Assembly (NCBI RefSeq): GCF_964020035.1
Contig: NZ_OZ026475.1
Span: forward strand, 1 to 64,000
DNA from: Spiroplasma endosymbiont of Crioceris asparagi
Lineage (GTDB): Bacteria > Bacillota_I > Bacilli_A > Mycoplasmatales > Mycoplasmataceae
Direction of reading: 5' to 3'
DNA: 64,000 bases
The position numbers and the translations under genes were made by a program. Positions 13,652 through 22,763 of this stretch are shown here, piece after piece. Each line of letters begins with the position of its first letter. Position 1 is the first letter of the stretch. The notes under the pieces are model-generated. The model saw nothing but the letters and a program-made list of their open reading frames with translations, had not been told where the DNA came from and ran no database searches.

Positions 13652-14521
13652 ATGGACAGTTTAAATAATTTAAAAATTGTTGTTGGTGTTAGCGGTGGTC
13701 CTGACAGCATGTTTTTATTAAATAAAATTTTAAAAGAAAAAAAATATAAAGATTTAATTGTTTGCCATGTTAACTATCATTTGCGAGAAGAATCAAATTT
13801 TGATCAAGAAATTGTAGAAAAATATTGTAAAAGTAAAAATATTAAATTAGAAGTTTTAGATTTAAATTACAAAACTGGTAACGTTGAAGAGTGGGCACGT
13901 GTTCAAAGATATTATTTTTTTCAAAAAATACTTAAAAAAAATAATTTTGATGTTGTTTGTGTTGCACACATTCAAAACGATTTAATTGAAACATATTTAA
14001 TTCAAAAACAACGACAAAATATAGTAAATTTTTATGGTTTAAAGAAAGAACAACACTTTGACAAAATAAAAGTTATAAGACCAATAATTGAGTTTAAAAA
14101 ATCTGATATTTTAAAATTGTTACATCAAGAAAACGTTAATTATGCAATTGATAAATCTAATTTTGATACAAAATATTTAAGAAATAAAATTAGAAAAGAA
14201 CTTGATGAATCAAGTTTCGAAAAATTACTTTCAGAAATAAAAGAAAAAAACAAAGCAATAGAAATTTTTTACAAAAATAATACTGCAAAATTTCAAAATA
14301 ATTATTTTAACGAAGATATTTTAAAAGAAATGAATGACCTTGATAAACAACGATTTATTTTTGAATGAATAAAATTTAATGGTTTTGAGAGTGCTATTGT
14401 TAAACGAAAAAAGAAACTAATTAAAGAATTAATTAAGCAAATTAATAGTCCGAAAAACATAGTGTTTAAGACAAATGATTTCACGATAGAAAAAAGAAAT
14501 AAATCAATTTTTATATTATAA
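13652..14521 (+). CDS. tilS: tRNA(Ile)-lysidine synthase
   Basis: TilS ligates lysine to C34 of tRNA-Ile(CAU), changing its decoding from Met to Ile. The N-terminal PP-loop SGGPDS is at residues 14-19, followed by VCHVNYHLREES and VCVAHIQNDLIETYLI, the family motifs for ATP and tRNA handling, and KYLRNKIRKEL. At 289 aa it is much shorter than the E. coli enzyme and lacks most of the C-terminal domain, as other mollicute TilS proteins do. TGA at 14366 encodes Trp, so the frame continues to TAA 14519-14521. Bacillus has hprT between tilS and ftsH; it is absent here. Confidence 0.92.
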
Positions 14522-14522
14522 T
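14517..14522 (+). promoter_or_regulatory. Promoter -10 of ftsH
   Basis: TATAAT overlaps the tilS stop codon and lies 35 bp before the ftsH start, giving a short leader with an AAGGT Shine-Dalgarno. The -35 region is not recognisable. Confidence 0.5.
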
Positions 14523-14557
14523 GTTATTATTAAAAAAGAAAATACAAGGTTGACAAA

Positions 14558-16492
14558 ATGAAAAATAATAAAAGTAAAAAAAATACATGACTTTGAATAT
14601 TGTTTATTCTAGTTGTGATTATAATAATTGCTGCTATTTTTATATTTAAAAATGGATCATCAAATAGCATAAGCTCAGAAGAACTTCAAAACTTAATCAA
14701 AAACGGAAGCATTAAGAGCGAAAACACAAGCTATTACTATGATTCTAAATCTGGCTATGACATAATATCTGGTTATTATAGAAATGCAGATGGTTCAATT
14801 TCAAAATTTACTTGTTATATGCCTGATTCTCTTTTCAAGATTGTTTTTGGTGGTGCTAACCAAGAAATGATTAAATGAATTTCAGGAGTTGTTGCAACAA
14901 TTCCCGGAACATCAATAATGAGTTATGTAAGTGCATTTTTACCACTATTAATTTTAATTGTGTTTTATATATGAATGTTTGGTGCTATGTCAAAAGGTGG
15001 AATGAGCGGTGGTTCCATGTTTGGTGTGGGAAAATCAAAAACTGTTCCAAAAAAATCAAATACAAAATTTAGTGATGTTGCCGGTATTGCTGAAGAAAAA
15101 GAAGAACTAAATGAATTAGTTGATTATTTAAAACAACCACAAAAATATGCACAATATGGAGCCAGAGTTCCCAAAGGTGTTCTTATGGAAGGCCCACCAG
15201 GTACAGGAAAAACGCTTTTAGCTAAGGCTGTTTCTGGAGAAGCAGGTGTTCCGTTTTTTGCAACTTCTGGATCTGAGTTTGAAGAAATGTTCGTTGGTTT
15301 GGGAGCAAGCCGTATTAGGGATTTATTTTCTTCTGCCAAAAAAGCTGCGCCTGCAATTATATTTATTGATGAAATTGATGTTGTTGGTAGAAAACGTACA
15401 GGGGGAATTGGTGGTTCAGGAACTGCAGAACAAACATTAAATCAACTTTTAGTTGAAATGGATGGTTTTGAAGGTAATACAGGTATTATTGTTATTGCTG
15501 CGACAAACCGTGTGGACGTTTTAGACGAAGCTTTAATTAGACCAGGGCGTTTTGATAGAACAATTCAAGTTACACTTCCAAACGCAAAACAACGTGAAGA
15601 GATTCTTAAATTACATGCAAGAAATAAAACTATTTCTCCAGAAGTTAATTGAAAATTTGTTTCTGATAGAACACCGGGATTTTCTGGAGCTCAACTAGAA
15701 AATGTTTTAAATGAAGCTGCTATTTTAATGGTTAGACAAGGTAAAACAGTTATAAGCATTGAAGATATTGATGAAGCTATTGATCGTGTTGTTGGTGGTC
15801 CGGCTAAAAAATCTACAATCATGACACCAAAAGATAAACAAATTGTTTCTTATCATGAAGCTGGTCATGCTTTAATTGGATTAAAATTAGATTCCGCATC
15901 AAGAGTGCAAAAAGTAAGTATTATCCCAAGGGGAAATGCTGGTGGTTATACAATTATGACACCAAAAGATGAAACATTATTTTCATCTAAAACAGACTTA
16001 TTTGCCATGATTACTGGTTACTTGGGTGGTAGAGCCGCTGAAGAAATTATGTTTGGTGTAACAGAAATAACAACTGGAGCACATGATGATTTAGATAAAG
16101 CTACAAACATTGCAAGAAGAATGGTTACGCAATTTGGTATGTCAGAGCTTGGTCTTACAAAACTTTTAACAATGAGAGAAGAAAATGCTGGTCATATTCG
16201 TGGAGTTTATTCAGAATCTGTTGCAGAACAAATTGATAAACAAATTGATAAAATTTTAGAAGATTGTTATGTTAATGCTAAAAAATTAATTAATCAACAC
16301 AAAGGTGAGTTAGAGTTAATTGCTGAATCATTAAGAATCCTAGAAACAATTAATGTTGAACAAATTACTTACATTGACAAAAACATGAAACTTCCTGAAG
16401 AAGTTCTTAAAGAAAAAGAAGCAAGAACTAAACGTGAAGAAAAAATTAAAGAAGGAAAAATTATCGAAATTGATCCAAACGAAGAAAATTAA
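14558..16492 (+). CDS. ftsH: ATP-dependent zinc metalloprotease FtsH
   Basis: Membrane-anchored hexameric AAA+ protease that degrades misassembled membrane proteins and some soluble regulators. The 644 aa protein has two transmembrane segments, one near the N terminus (about residues 10-30) and one around residues 120-145, flanking an extracytoplasmic loop. Then come Walker A GPPGTGKT (212-219), Walker B IIFIDEID, the second region of homology ending in GRFDR, and the zinc site HEAGH with the first His at residue 433. Four TGA Trp codons lie in the first 150 residues. Start ATG 14558 follows AAGGT. It ends at a strong terminator. Confidence 0.97.
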
Positions 16493-16517
16493 AATCTCTA
16501 TTAAAGAGATTTTTTTG
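16493..16517 (+). terminator. Rho-independent terminator after ftsH
   Basis: AATCTCT pairs with AGAGATT around a 5-nt loop and is followed by a run of Ts. It begins at the base after the ftsH stop. Confidence 0.85.
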
Positions 16518-16520
16518 TTC

Positions 16521-16526
16521 TATAAT
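16521..16526 (+). promoter_or_regulatory. Promoter -10 of hslO
   Basis: TATAAT ends 6 bases before the hslO ATG, so transcription would start at or next to the start codon. No Shine-Dalgarno is present, which suggests a leaderless mRNA. Confidence 0.6.
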
Positions 16527-16532
16527 TAGTCT

Positions 16533-17378
16533 ATGAATAAAATTTTAAAAGCGATAAATAATGAACTAAATGTTTCAATAACTATAATTGAATTTACAGA
16601 AGGATTGCAAAATATTATTGAAACACAAAAAATGAATTTAATAAGTAGTACAATATTTGGCAAGTTTTTTTTGAATTCGATTTTAATTAATAGTTTTAAT
16701 AAAGAAGAAAAGATTGACATTAATATTCAATCTAAAACAAATGGATCAATAAAAGAAATTCTTGTAAATATTTATGATTTAAATAAAGTAAGAGGATATT
16801 TAAGAGAAGATAACACAGACCTTAAAAATATTAAAACAAGCGTAGATTTATTTAATAAAACTTTTGGAAACAAGGGTGAATTAAATGTTTTTAAAATTAA
16901 AGAAGGAAATATAATTTCTAATTCTTCAATAAAAATTGACAGTTCTAACATTGATAAAATATTTATGAATTATTTAAAAACAAGTGAACAAGTGAATGGT
17001 ATTTTAACAACTTGTATTGATATTGATGATAGTGGAAAACTTGAATGTGCTTCCGGAATTTTAATTCATATGTTGCCAGGATTTTCGCAAAGAGATATTG
17101 AATATATTGAAGAAAAAATAGGCACATTAGAAAACTTAAACAAGGTTCTTGGAAAAACTAAAAATTACAATTATTTAGTTGAAGATATTGCGCCAAACTC
17201 TAAAATTTTAAAAGTGGATGAGTCATTTAAAATTCAATGTAAGTGTAGTGAAGAAAAAGCAAAAAGAACAATTAATTTGCTAAGTGATGAAGAAATAAGT
17301 GATATCAAAAAAGAAAAAAATGAAATTGAAATAATTTGTGAATTTTGTAAAAAATCATATATAGTCAATTTAGTTTAA
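16533..17378 (+). CDS. hslO: Redox-regulated chaperonin Hsp33
   Basis: Hsp33 is a holdase chaperone activated when oxidation releases its zinc. The 281 aa length fits. The C-terminal zinc switch is present as Cys236-x-Cys238 (QCKCSEEK) and Cys269-x-x-Cys272 (CEFCKKSY). The substrate-binding core includes VNGILTTCID and GILIHMLPGFSQRDIEYIE. It lies between ftsH and lysS as in Bacillus. A TATAAT just upstream and the lack of an RBS imply leaderless translation. The switch would be useful in an organism producing peroxide through GlpO (inference). Confidence 0.93.
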   Translation: MNKILKAINNELNVSITIIEFTEGLQNIIETQKMNLISSTIFGKFFLNSILINSFNKEEKIDINIQSKTNGSIKEILVNIYDLNKVRGYLREDNTDLKNIKTSVDLFNKTFGNKGELNVFKIKEGNIISNSSIKIDSSNIDKIFMNYLKTSEQVNGILTTCIDIDDSGKLECASGILIHMLPGFSQRDIEYIEEKIGTLENLNKVLGKTKNYNYLVEDIAPNSKILKVDESFKIQCKCSEEKAKRTINLLSDEEISDIKKEKNEIEIICEFCKKSYIVNLV

Positions 17379-17395
17379 AAAAAGAAAAAATATTA

Positions 17396-17401
17396 TATAA
17401 T
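17396..17401 (+). promoter_or_regulatory. Promoter -10 of the ABC ATPase gene
   Basis: TATAAT in the short hslO-ABC spacer, 23 bp before an AAGGAG Shine-Dalgarno and ATG 17425. Confidence 0.55.
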
Positions 17402-17424
17402 ATATTTAAAATTAAGGAGTTAAA

Positions 17425-18408
17425 ATGATTTTTAATCTAGATAAAGAAGAAACAACAGAAGAAAAAGTTTCTTCAGATTCAATAGAAGAAGCAAAAGAAG
17501 AAGTTGAAAAAGAACAAACTGAAGAAATTTCAGACAGAGAGTTCTTAGCAATTGAAGTAGAAGATCATCCATATGATGATGTTAAAGGTTTAAAAGAACT
17601 TCAAACTCAACAAAAAAAATTAGTAAAAAAATATTCAAAAACAGTATTAAATGGAAAAATAATTTCTACAACAGGAAAACAACCAAATTATGATGAAAAC
17701 ATTATTGAATTAATTAATGTTAAAAAATCTTATTCAAATGGTTCTTCTACAACCCCAGTTTTAAAGGGAATTGATTTAGAAATCAAGAAACAAAAAGTTG
17801 TTATTATTTTAGGTCCATCAGGATCAGGAAAAACAACATTACTTAATGTTATTTCAGGATTAGATAAAATTAATGCTGGTGATTTATATGTTAATGGAAC
17901 AAACTTATTTTTCTTAAAAGATTCACATTTAACAAAATTTAGAAGAGATAATGTGGGATTTATTTTCCAACAATATAATTTACTTTCAAATCTAACTGCT
18001 AGAGAAAATACTGAAGTTGGAGAAAACTTAAATAAAAGAAAAAATAATGGTTTATCTATTCCAGAAATCTTTGAAACAATTGGAATGGAAGAACAAATAA
18101 ATAAATATCCTCACCAAATGTCTGGGGGACAACAACAACGTGTTTCAATAGCTAGAGCTATTGCTAAAAATCCAAAAATTCTTTTTGGAGATGAACCAAC
18201 AGGTGCTCTTGATGAAGAGATGGGAAAAAGAGTTCTTGATATTTTAATTCAAGTAAATAGAAAATTTAAAACAACAGTTATTATTGTTACTCATAACCCA
18301 AATATTGCAAAAATTGGTGACCAAATTATTCGTGTTGCAAACGGTTTAATTGTTGCAAATGAAATTAATGAAAATCCAATGGACCCAAAAGATATTAATT
18401 GATCATAA
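17425..18408 (+). CDS. ABC transporter ATP-binding protein with acidic N-terminal extension
   Basis: An ABC ATPase of the LolD/MacB/FtsE-like exporter class, 327 aa. The nucleotide-binding domain begins near residue 92: Walker A GPSGSGKT (130-137), Q-loop FIFQQYNLLSNLTA, signature SGGQQQR (233-239), Walker B ILFGDEPTGALD with Asp256-Glu257, and the H-loop VTHN. Residues 1-90 are an extra, highly acidic, probably disordered region. The final codons are TGA (Trp), TCA and TAA, so a standard-code reading loses two residues. No permease gene is adjacent; the partner must be elsewhere. Substrate unknown. It has its own promoter and terminator. Confidence 0.88.
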
Positions 18409-18412
18409 AATA

Positions 18413-18445
18413 AAAAGAACTTATTTTATTTAAAAGTTCTTTTTA
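18413..18445 (+). terminator. Rho-independent terminator after the ABC ATPase gene
   Basis: AAAAGAACTT pairs with AAGTTCTTTT around an 11-nt A/T loop and is followed by Ts. Confidence 0.85.
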
Positions 18446-18462
18446 TTTTGTTTTAATATTAA

Positions 18463-18468
18463 TATAAT
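18463..18468 (+). promoter_or_regulatory. Promoter -10 of lysS
   Basis: TATAAT 20 bp upstream of the lysS ATG, with an AAGGAA ribosome-binding site between. No T-box-like leader is possible in so short a space. Confidence 0.55.
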
Positions 18469-18487
18469 TACGTAAACAAGGAATAAA

Positions 18488-19984
18488 ATGAGTAGAAAAT
18501 TTAGTGAACAAGAATTAGTCAGAAGAGAAAAACTGCAAAAATTAATTGATCAAAACAACGATCCATATCAAGAAGATAAATTTGAAAGAAATATAAATAC
18601 AAAAGAAATTATTGAAAAATTCAAAAATTTTGATCGTGAACAATTAGAAAAAAATCCGAGTGAAATTTTAAAAGTTGCAGGTAGAATTAGAGCTTTTAGA
18701 CAAGCTGGAAAAAAAGCGGCTTTTGTTCAAATACAAGATCAAGAAGGAAAAATTCAATTATATGTAAGGCAAGATGTTTTAGGAGATGATGTCTTTGCTA
18801 ATTTTGTTGAACTAGATCTTGGCGACATTATTGGTGTCGAAGGTATAGTTATGAAAACTCATACTGAAGAATTAACTATTAGAGTTAAAAAATATACACT
18901 ACTATCTAAAGCATTAAAACCACTTCCAGATAAATATTATGGGTTAGCTGATATTGAGGAAAAATACCGTAGAAGATATGTGGACTTAATCATGAATGAT
19001 GATGTTAAACAAACATTTATTAAAAGAAGTAAAATTATTAGAAAAATTCAAAGTGTTCTTGATGAAAAAGGTTACTTTGAAGTTGAAACACCAATCTTAA
19101 ACTCAATTAGAGGCGGCGCTGCTGCTAAACCATTTACAACTCATTATAATGCTTTGAATAGTGAATTTTATTTACGCATCGCAACTGAACTTCATTTAAA
19201 AAGATGTATTGTTGGTGGATTTGAAGGTGTATATGAAATTGGTAGATTGTTTAGAAATGAAGGAATTGATTCAAAACACAATCCCGAATTTACAACTATT
19301 GAAATTTATGTTGCCTATAAAAACATGGATTTTTTATTTGATTTAACAGAAGAAATTTTTAGAGAAACATGCCAAGCTGTTAATGGAAATCTAAAAATTA
19401 AGTATGGTGAAAATGAAATTGATTTTTCTAAACCATTTAAAAGAATTCACATGGTTGAAGCAATTAAAAAAGAAACAGGAATTGATTTTTTTAAAGAAAT
19501 GAAATATGAAGATGCTTTAAAACATGCTCAAAAACATCACATTAAAGTAGAGAAACATCATTTAACAGTAGGACATATTATTAATTTATTTTTTGAAGAA
19601 TTTGTTGAAGGAAAAATTATTGAGCCAACATTTATTTATGGACATCCCGTAGAAATTTCACCACTTGCAAAAAGAAATAAAAAAGATCCAAGATTTACAG
19701 ATAGATTTGAATTATTCATTATTGGTAGAGAATATGGTAATGCATTTTCTGAATTAAATAATCCAATTGATCAATATGAAAGATTTCTTGATCAAATAAA
19801 AGAAGGTGAAGCAGGTAATGAAGAATCAAATGATATGGATATTGATTTTGTAGAAGCATTAGAATATGGAATGCCGCCAACTGCAGGTATTGGTATTGGA
19901 ATTGACAGATTGGTGATGTTGCTTACAAATAATGAATCAATTAAAGATGTATTATTATTTCCACAACTAAAAAATAGGGAGTAA
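18488..19984 (+). CDS. lysS: Lysyl-tRNA synthetase (class II)
   Basis: Charges tRNA-Lys. The 498 aa protein has the N-terminal OB-fold anticodon-binding domain (VAGRIRAFRQAGKKAAFVQI, about residues 55-150). The class II core follows: motif 1 in RSKIIRKIQSVLDEKGYFEVETP, motif 2 FRNEGIDSKHNPEFT and motif 3 GIGIGIDRLVMLLT near the C terminus. There are no TGA codons in this gene. The start follows AAGGAA. asnA follows after 2 bp with the RBS GGGAG inside the lysS end, so the two are co-transcribed. Confidence 0.96.
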   Translation: MSRKFSEQELVRREKLQKLIDQNNDPYQEDKFERNINTKEIIEKFKNFDREQLEKNPSEILKVAGRIRAFRQAGKKAAFVQIQDQEGKIQLYVRQDVLGDDVFANFVELDLGDIIGVEGIVMKTHTEELTIRVKKYTLLSKALKPLPDKYYGLADIEEKYRRRYVDLIMNDDVKQTFIKRSKIIRKIQSVLDEKGYFEVETPILNSIRGGAAAKPFTTHYNALNSEFYLRIATELHLKRCIVGGFEGVYEIGRLFRNEGIDSKHNPEFTTIEIYVAYKNMDFLFDLTEEIFRETCQAVNGNLKIKYGENEIDFSKPFKRIHMVEAIKKETGIDFFKEMKYEDALKHAQKHHIKVEKHHLTVGHIINLFFEEFVEGKIIEPTFIYGHPVEISPLAKRNKKDPRFTDRFELFIIGREYGNAFSELNNPIDQYERFLDQIKEGEAGNEESNDMDIDFVEALEYGMPPTAGIGIGIDRLVMLLTNNESIKDVLLFPQLKNRE

Positions 19985-19986
19985 TT

Positions 19987-20988
19987 ATGAAGTACGGAAT
20001 GAGAGTGGGATATGTTTCTAAACTAAACAATAGAGAAACAATCAAAGCAATTAACGAAATTAAAAATTATTTATATAGTGAACTAAAATCAAAATATAAT
20101 TTAGTAGAATTTCAGGCAGCTCTTGCAACCGACAAGAACTTATGATTGAATGATGATTTTAGGTTGAGTGAAAGACCGGTTGATTTTGACGCCCAAACAT
20201 CACAAGGGTTTGGCGAAATGTTAATTAGTGCAAACAAATGACGAAGATACTTTTTGTATCAAAATGAATTTGAAAAAGGTGAAGGTGTTATAAACACATT
20301 TTCTTGTATAAGAAGAAATGCCGAACTTTCAAGAATCAAATCATTAACATATAATGAAATTGGTTTTGAATTAATTGAATCAAATTATGATATTGAAGTA
20401 GTTCAAGATATTCAAATAGAGATATATAAAATATTCAAAAAAATTGATTCTTTAATTAATCTAGAGTATAGCAATTTAAATGGTGAGCACTTTACAAAAA
20501 CATTATCATTTGTTACATATTCTAAACTTAGAAAACTTTATCCTTTTTTAAATTATCGAGAAATGTTAAATAGATTTGGTAGAGAAAACGGAAGTTTTGT
20601 ATTAACAAACTTTGTTAAAAAAACAATTAATTCTTCTGATGCCACACAATATTCAAATGATGTTTTTGATTTTGAAACATTGACCAAATTATATATTTAT
20701 AACAAAGAAATTGAAGAATCAGTAAGTGTTTCTTATTGTGGATTTCAAGTTGAAAAAAAAGCGCTTAAAGATCAAAATCTTATTTCTAAAGAAGAACGAA
20801 AAATTAATACACTTTATAATCATTTAATTAAAGTTGATAAATTGCCACAAACAATATCTTGTGGCGTGTACATTGATAAGTTAACAATGTTGATTTTAGA
20901 AAAAAGTCACATTGCTGAAGTACACTCATCATTATGAGATGATGACTTTATTGAATATTGTGAAAAAAATGAAATCAAAATATTCTAA
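19987..20988 (+). CDS. asnA: Aspartate-ammonia ligase (asparagine synthetase A), diverged
   Basis: AsnA makes asparagine from aspartate, ammonia and ATP; the fold is related to class II aspartyl/lysyl synthetases. At 333 aa it matches the family length (about 330). Family signs are the N-terminal ATDKNLWLNDDFRLSERPV, the Lys in ISANKWRRYFL, Arg in SCIRRNAELSR, and the C-terminal LPQTISCGVYIDKLTMLILE followed by HIAEVHSSLWDDD. The N-terminal active-site loop differs noticeably from E. coli AsnA. TGA codons supply at least three Trp residues before and one after the central part, hiding both ends of the gene under the standard code. It is co-transcribed with lysS. Confidence 0.82.
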
Positions 20989-20998
20989 TTTTTTTTGT

Positions 20999-21004
20999 TA
21001 TAAT
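20999..21004 (+). promoter_or_regulatory. Promoter -10 of the rpsF-ssb-rpsR operon
   Basis: TATAAT with TG one base upstream (extended -10), just after the asnA stop and its T-rich tail. Transcription would start near 21010, leaving a leader of about 60 nt. Confidence 0.6.
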
Positions 21005-21009
21005 TACAC

Positions 21010-21070
21010 ATAAGAATTAGTTATATATTAATTCCTTGCCAGTTATGGCCAAAAGACCAAAAGGAGATAC
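21010..21070 (+). promoter_or_regulatory. 5' leader of the rpsF operon with two small hairpins
   Basis: The leader contains AAGAATTA pairing with TAATTCCTT (one mismatch or bulge) and GCCA-GTTA-TGGC, then the AAGGAGAT Shine-Dalgarno. In many Firmicutes this leader carries an S6:S18 binding element. I cannot confirm the conserved bulge of that motif here, so the assignment is tentative. Confidence 0.35.
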
Positions 21071-21598
21071 ATGAAAAAAATTTATGAAGTAATGTACATC
21101 ATCGATAAAACAGCAACTAACATTGCTGAAGTTCAAGAAAAAATGAACTTAATTTTAAAAGCAGATGGTGGAAAAATTATTGAAGAGTCAAATTGAGGAA
21201 TGATGAACTTTGCATACCCAATTGACAAAAAGGATAAAGGAACATATATTGTTGCTATTGTTGAAACAAAATCAGAAAATATTGATGAGTTCCAAAGAAT
21301 TTCAAGAATTGATAAAAATATTGTTAGAACATTAATTGTTAATACTGAAAAAGAAAAAAATTATATTCAATCAACAAAATTATCAAAAACAGATATGTCA
21401 AAATTAATTGATGAAAACAAACGTAATTTTGAAAGAAGACCATTTGATAAAAACAGAAGATTTTATAATAAAGATCAAAAACCAGAAGAAAGAAAACCTT
21501 TTGATAATAAATTCGTAGAAAAAGAAAAAACAGAAGAAAATTCAGTTGCAAAAACAGAAACAAATATTTCTGAATCAAAATCAGCTGATAAAAAATAA
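21071..21598 (+). CDS. rpsF: Ribosomal protein S6 with long C-terminal tail
   Basis: S6 is a 30S platform protein that pairs with S18. Residues 1-95 form the standard S6 domain (MKKIYEVMYIIDKTA at the start, then YPIDKKDKGTYIVAIVETKS and RISRIDKNIVRTLIV). The remaining 80 or so residues are a low-complexity, charged tail rich in Lys, Glu, Asp, Asn and Phe, containing the repeated RRPFDKN and RKPFDNK; the total of 175 aa is nearly twice the usual length. One TGA Trp at 21194 (ESNWGMM) hides the true start under the standard code. The operon order rpsF-ssb-rpsR is conserved in Firmicutes. Confidence 0.93.
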
Positions 21599-21610
21599 TT
21601 GAGGTAAGAA

Positions 21611-22030
21611 ATGAACTCTGTACATTTAATAGGAAGATTAACAAAAGATTTAGAACTAAGAACTTCTACTTCAGGAAGAAAGTTCGTAGCTTTTAATTTG
21701 GCTGTAAATGAATATTATGATAACAAACAAATTACACAATTTGTACCATGCTTTGCTTGAGAAAAACAAGCTGAAAATATGGCAAGATTTTTAAAAAAAG
21801 GATCAAACGTTGGTATTCAAGGTTCACTTTCAGTTAGACAAACAAATACTGATGGAAAGTATGAAACAATCGTTTCTGTAAATGCAAGAAGAGTTGAATT
21901 TCTAGAAAATATTAGCAACAGTAATCAATCACAAAGTAAAACAACATTAAGCAATCACGGCTATGATTTAGTTGAAGAAAAAAATAATGATGACAAATTT
22001 GGTGATGATTCAATTTTATGAGAGGACTAA
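21611..22030 (+). CDS. ssb: Single-stranded DNA-binding protein
   Basis: SSB coats single-stranded DNA in replication and repair. The 139 aa protein has an OB fold (MNSVHLIGRLTKDLELR, then FNLAVNEYYDN, FVPCFAWEKQAENMARFLKKG). A flexible linker ends in an acidic tip, DDSILWED, which takes the place of the usual DDDIPF peptide; the Trp is TGA-encoded. Start ATG 21611 follows GAGGTAAG. It lies between rpsF and rpsR as in Bacillus, and its end supplies the GAGGAC RBS of rpsR. Confidence 0.93.
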
Positions 22031-22033
22031 AAT

Positions 22034-22255
22034 ATGAAAAAATTTTACAAAAGAAAAAAAGTAAATTTCTTTGCAAAAAACAATATTAACTATATTGATT
22101 ACAAAGATGTTGAAATGTTAAAAAAATTCATTTCAAAAACAGGACACATGCTTCCAAGAAGAGTTACTGGAACATCTCCAAAACACCAAAGAATGCTTGC
22201 AACAGCTATTAAAAGAGCAAGAATTATGGGATTATTACCATTTGTAATTAATTAA
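22034..22255 (+). CDS. rpsR: Ribosomal protein S18
   Basis: S18 is a small 30S platform protein partnered with S6. The 73 aa sequence includes [20 protein letters not shown] and [22 protein letters not shown], which is the strongly conserved S18 core. The start is 3 bp after the ssb stop. It is the last gene of the operon, followed by a terminator. Confidence 0.96.
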   Translation: MKKFYKRKKVNFFAKNNINYIDYKDVEMLKKFISKTGHMLPRRVTGTSPKHQRMLATAIKRARIMGLLPFVIN

Positions 22256-22266
22256 TTTAAAATATT

Positions 22267-22290
22267 AAAACCACTTGAAGGTGGTTTTTC
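22267..22290 (+). terminator. Rho-independent terminator after rpsR
   Basis: AAAACCAC pairs with GTGGTTTT around a 6-nt loop, followed by TTC and further Ts. Confidence 0.85.
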
Positions 22291-22293
22291 TTT

Positions 22294-22299
22294 TATAAT
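22294..22299 (+). promoter_or_regulatory. Promoter -10 of rplI-dnaB
   Basis: TATAAT directly after the rpsR terminator and 20 bp before the rplI start; separates rplI-dnaB from the S6 operon. Confidence 0.55.
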
Positions 22300-22318
22300 T
22301 AATTTATAGAGGTTTAGG

Positions 22319-22762
22319 ATGAAAGTTATTTTATTAAAAGATGTTAAAAACATGGGTAAAAAAAATGAAATAAAAAATGTTGCTGATGGATACGCTAAAA
22401 ATTATTTGTTTCCTAATAATTTAGCCACAGTAGCAAACATAACAAATCTATCAAATTTACAACACGATCAAGAAGTTAAAAAAGAAAAAGAAAATAAAGA
22501 AAAATTCGAATTATCAAGAGTTAAAAATCAATTAGAAAATATTGAATTAGAATTTAAACTAAAAGTTAACAACGGAAAAGTTCAAGGAAATATAACTTTG
22601 ATGAAAGTTGTAGATAAACTTGAAAAAGAATATAATTTAAAAATATCAAAAAAAATGTTTTCCACAAAAGAAAATTTAAAATCAATCGGAACAAAAGTTT
22701 TAGATATAAAATTGGGTTATGGAATTACTGCTAAATTAAAAATAAAAGTTGGAGAATTGTAA
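22319..22762 (+). CDS. rplI: Ribosomal protein L9
   Basis: L9 is a 50S protein with two domains joined by a long helix. The 147 aa sequence starts with [18 protein letters not shown] and continues [16 protein letters not shown], the signature of the N-terminal domain, then a charged central helix and a C-terminal domain. Start ATG 22319 lies a few bases after GAGG. dnaB follows with a 1-bp gap. Confidence 0.95.
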   Translation: MKVILLKDVKNMGKKNEIKNVADGYAKNYLFPNNLATVANITNLSNLQHDQEVKKEKENKEKFELSRVKNQLENIELEFKLKVNNGKVQGNITLMKVVDKLEKEYNLKISKKMFSTKENLKSIGTKVLDIKLGYGITAKLKIKVGEL

Positions 22763-22763
22763 A

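Noticed and set aside
13910-13925. Third parS-like CACGTG inside tilS
   Set aside because: Only the CACGTG core is shared; the flanks do not match the ParB consensus.
22749-22763. Longer dnaB start at 22749
   Set aside because: It lies inside rplI; ATG 22764 gives the usual DnaB N terminus and has GGAG upstream.
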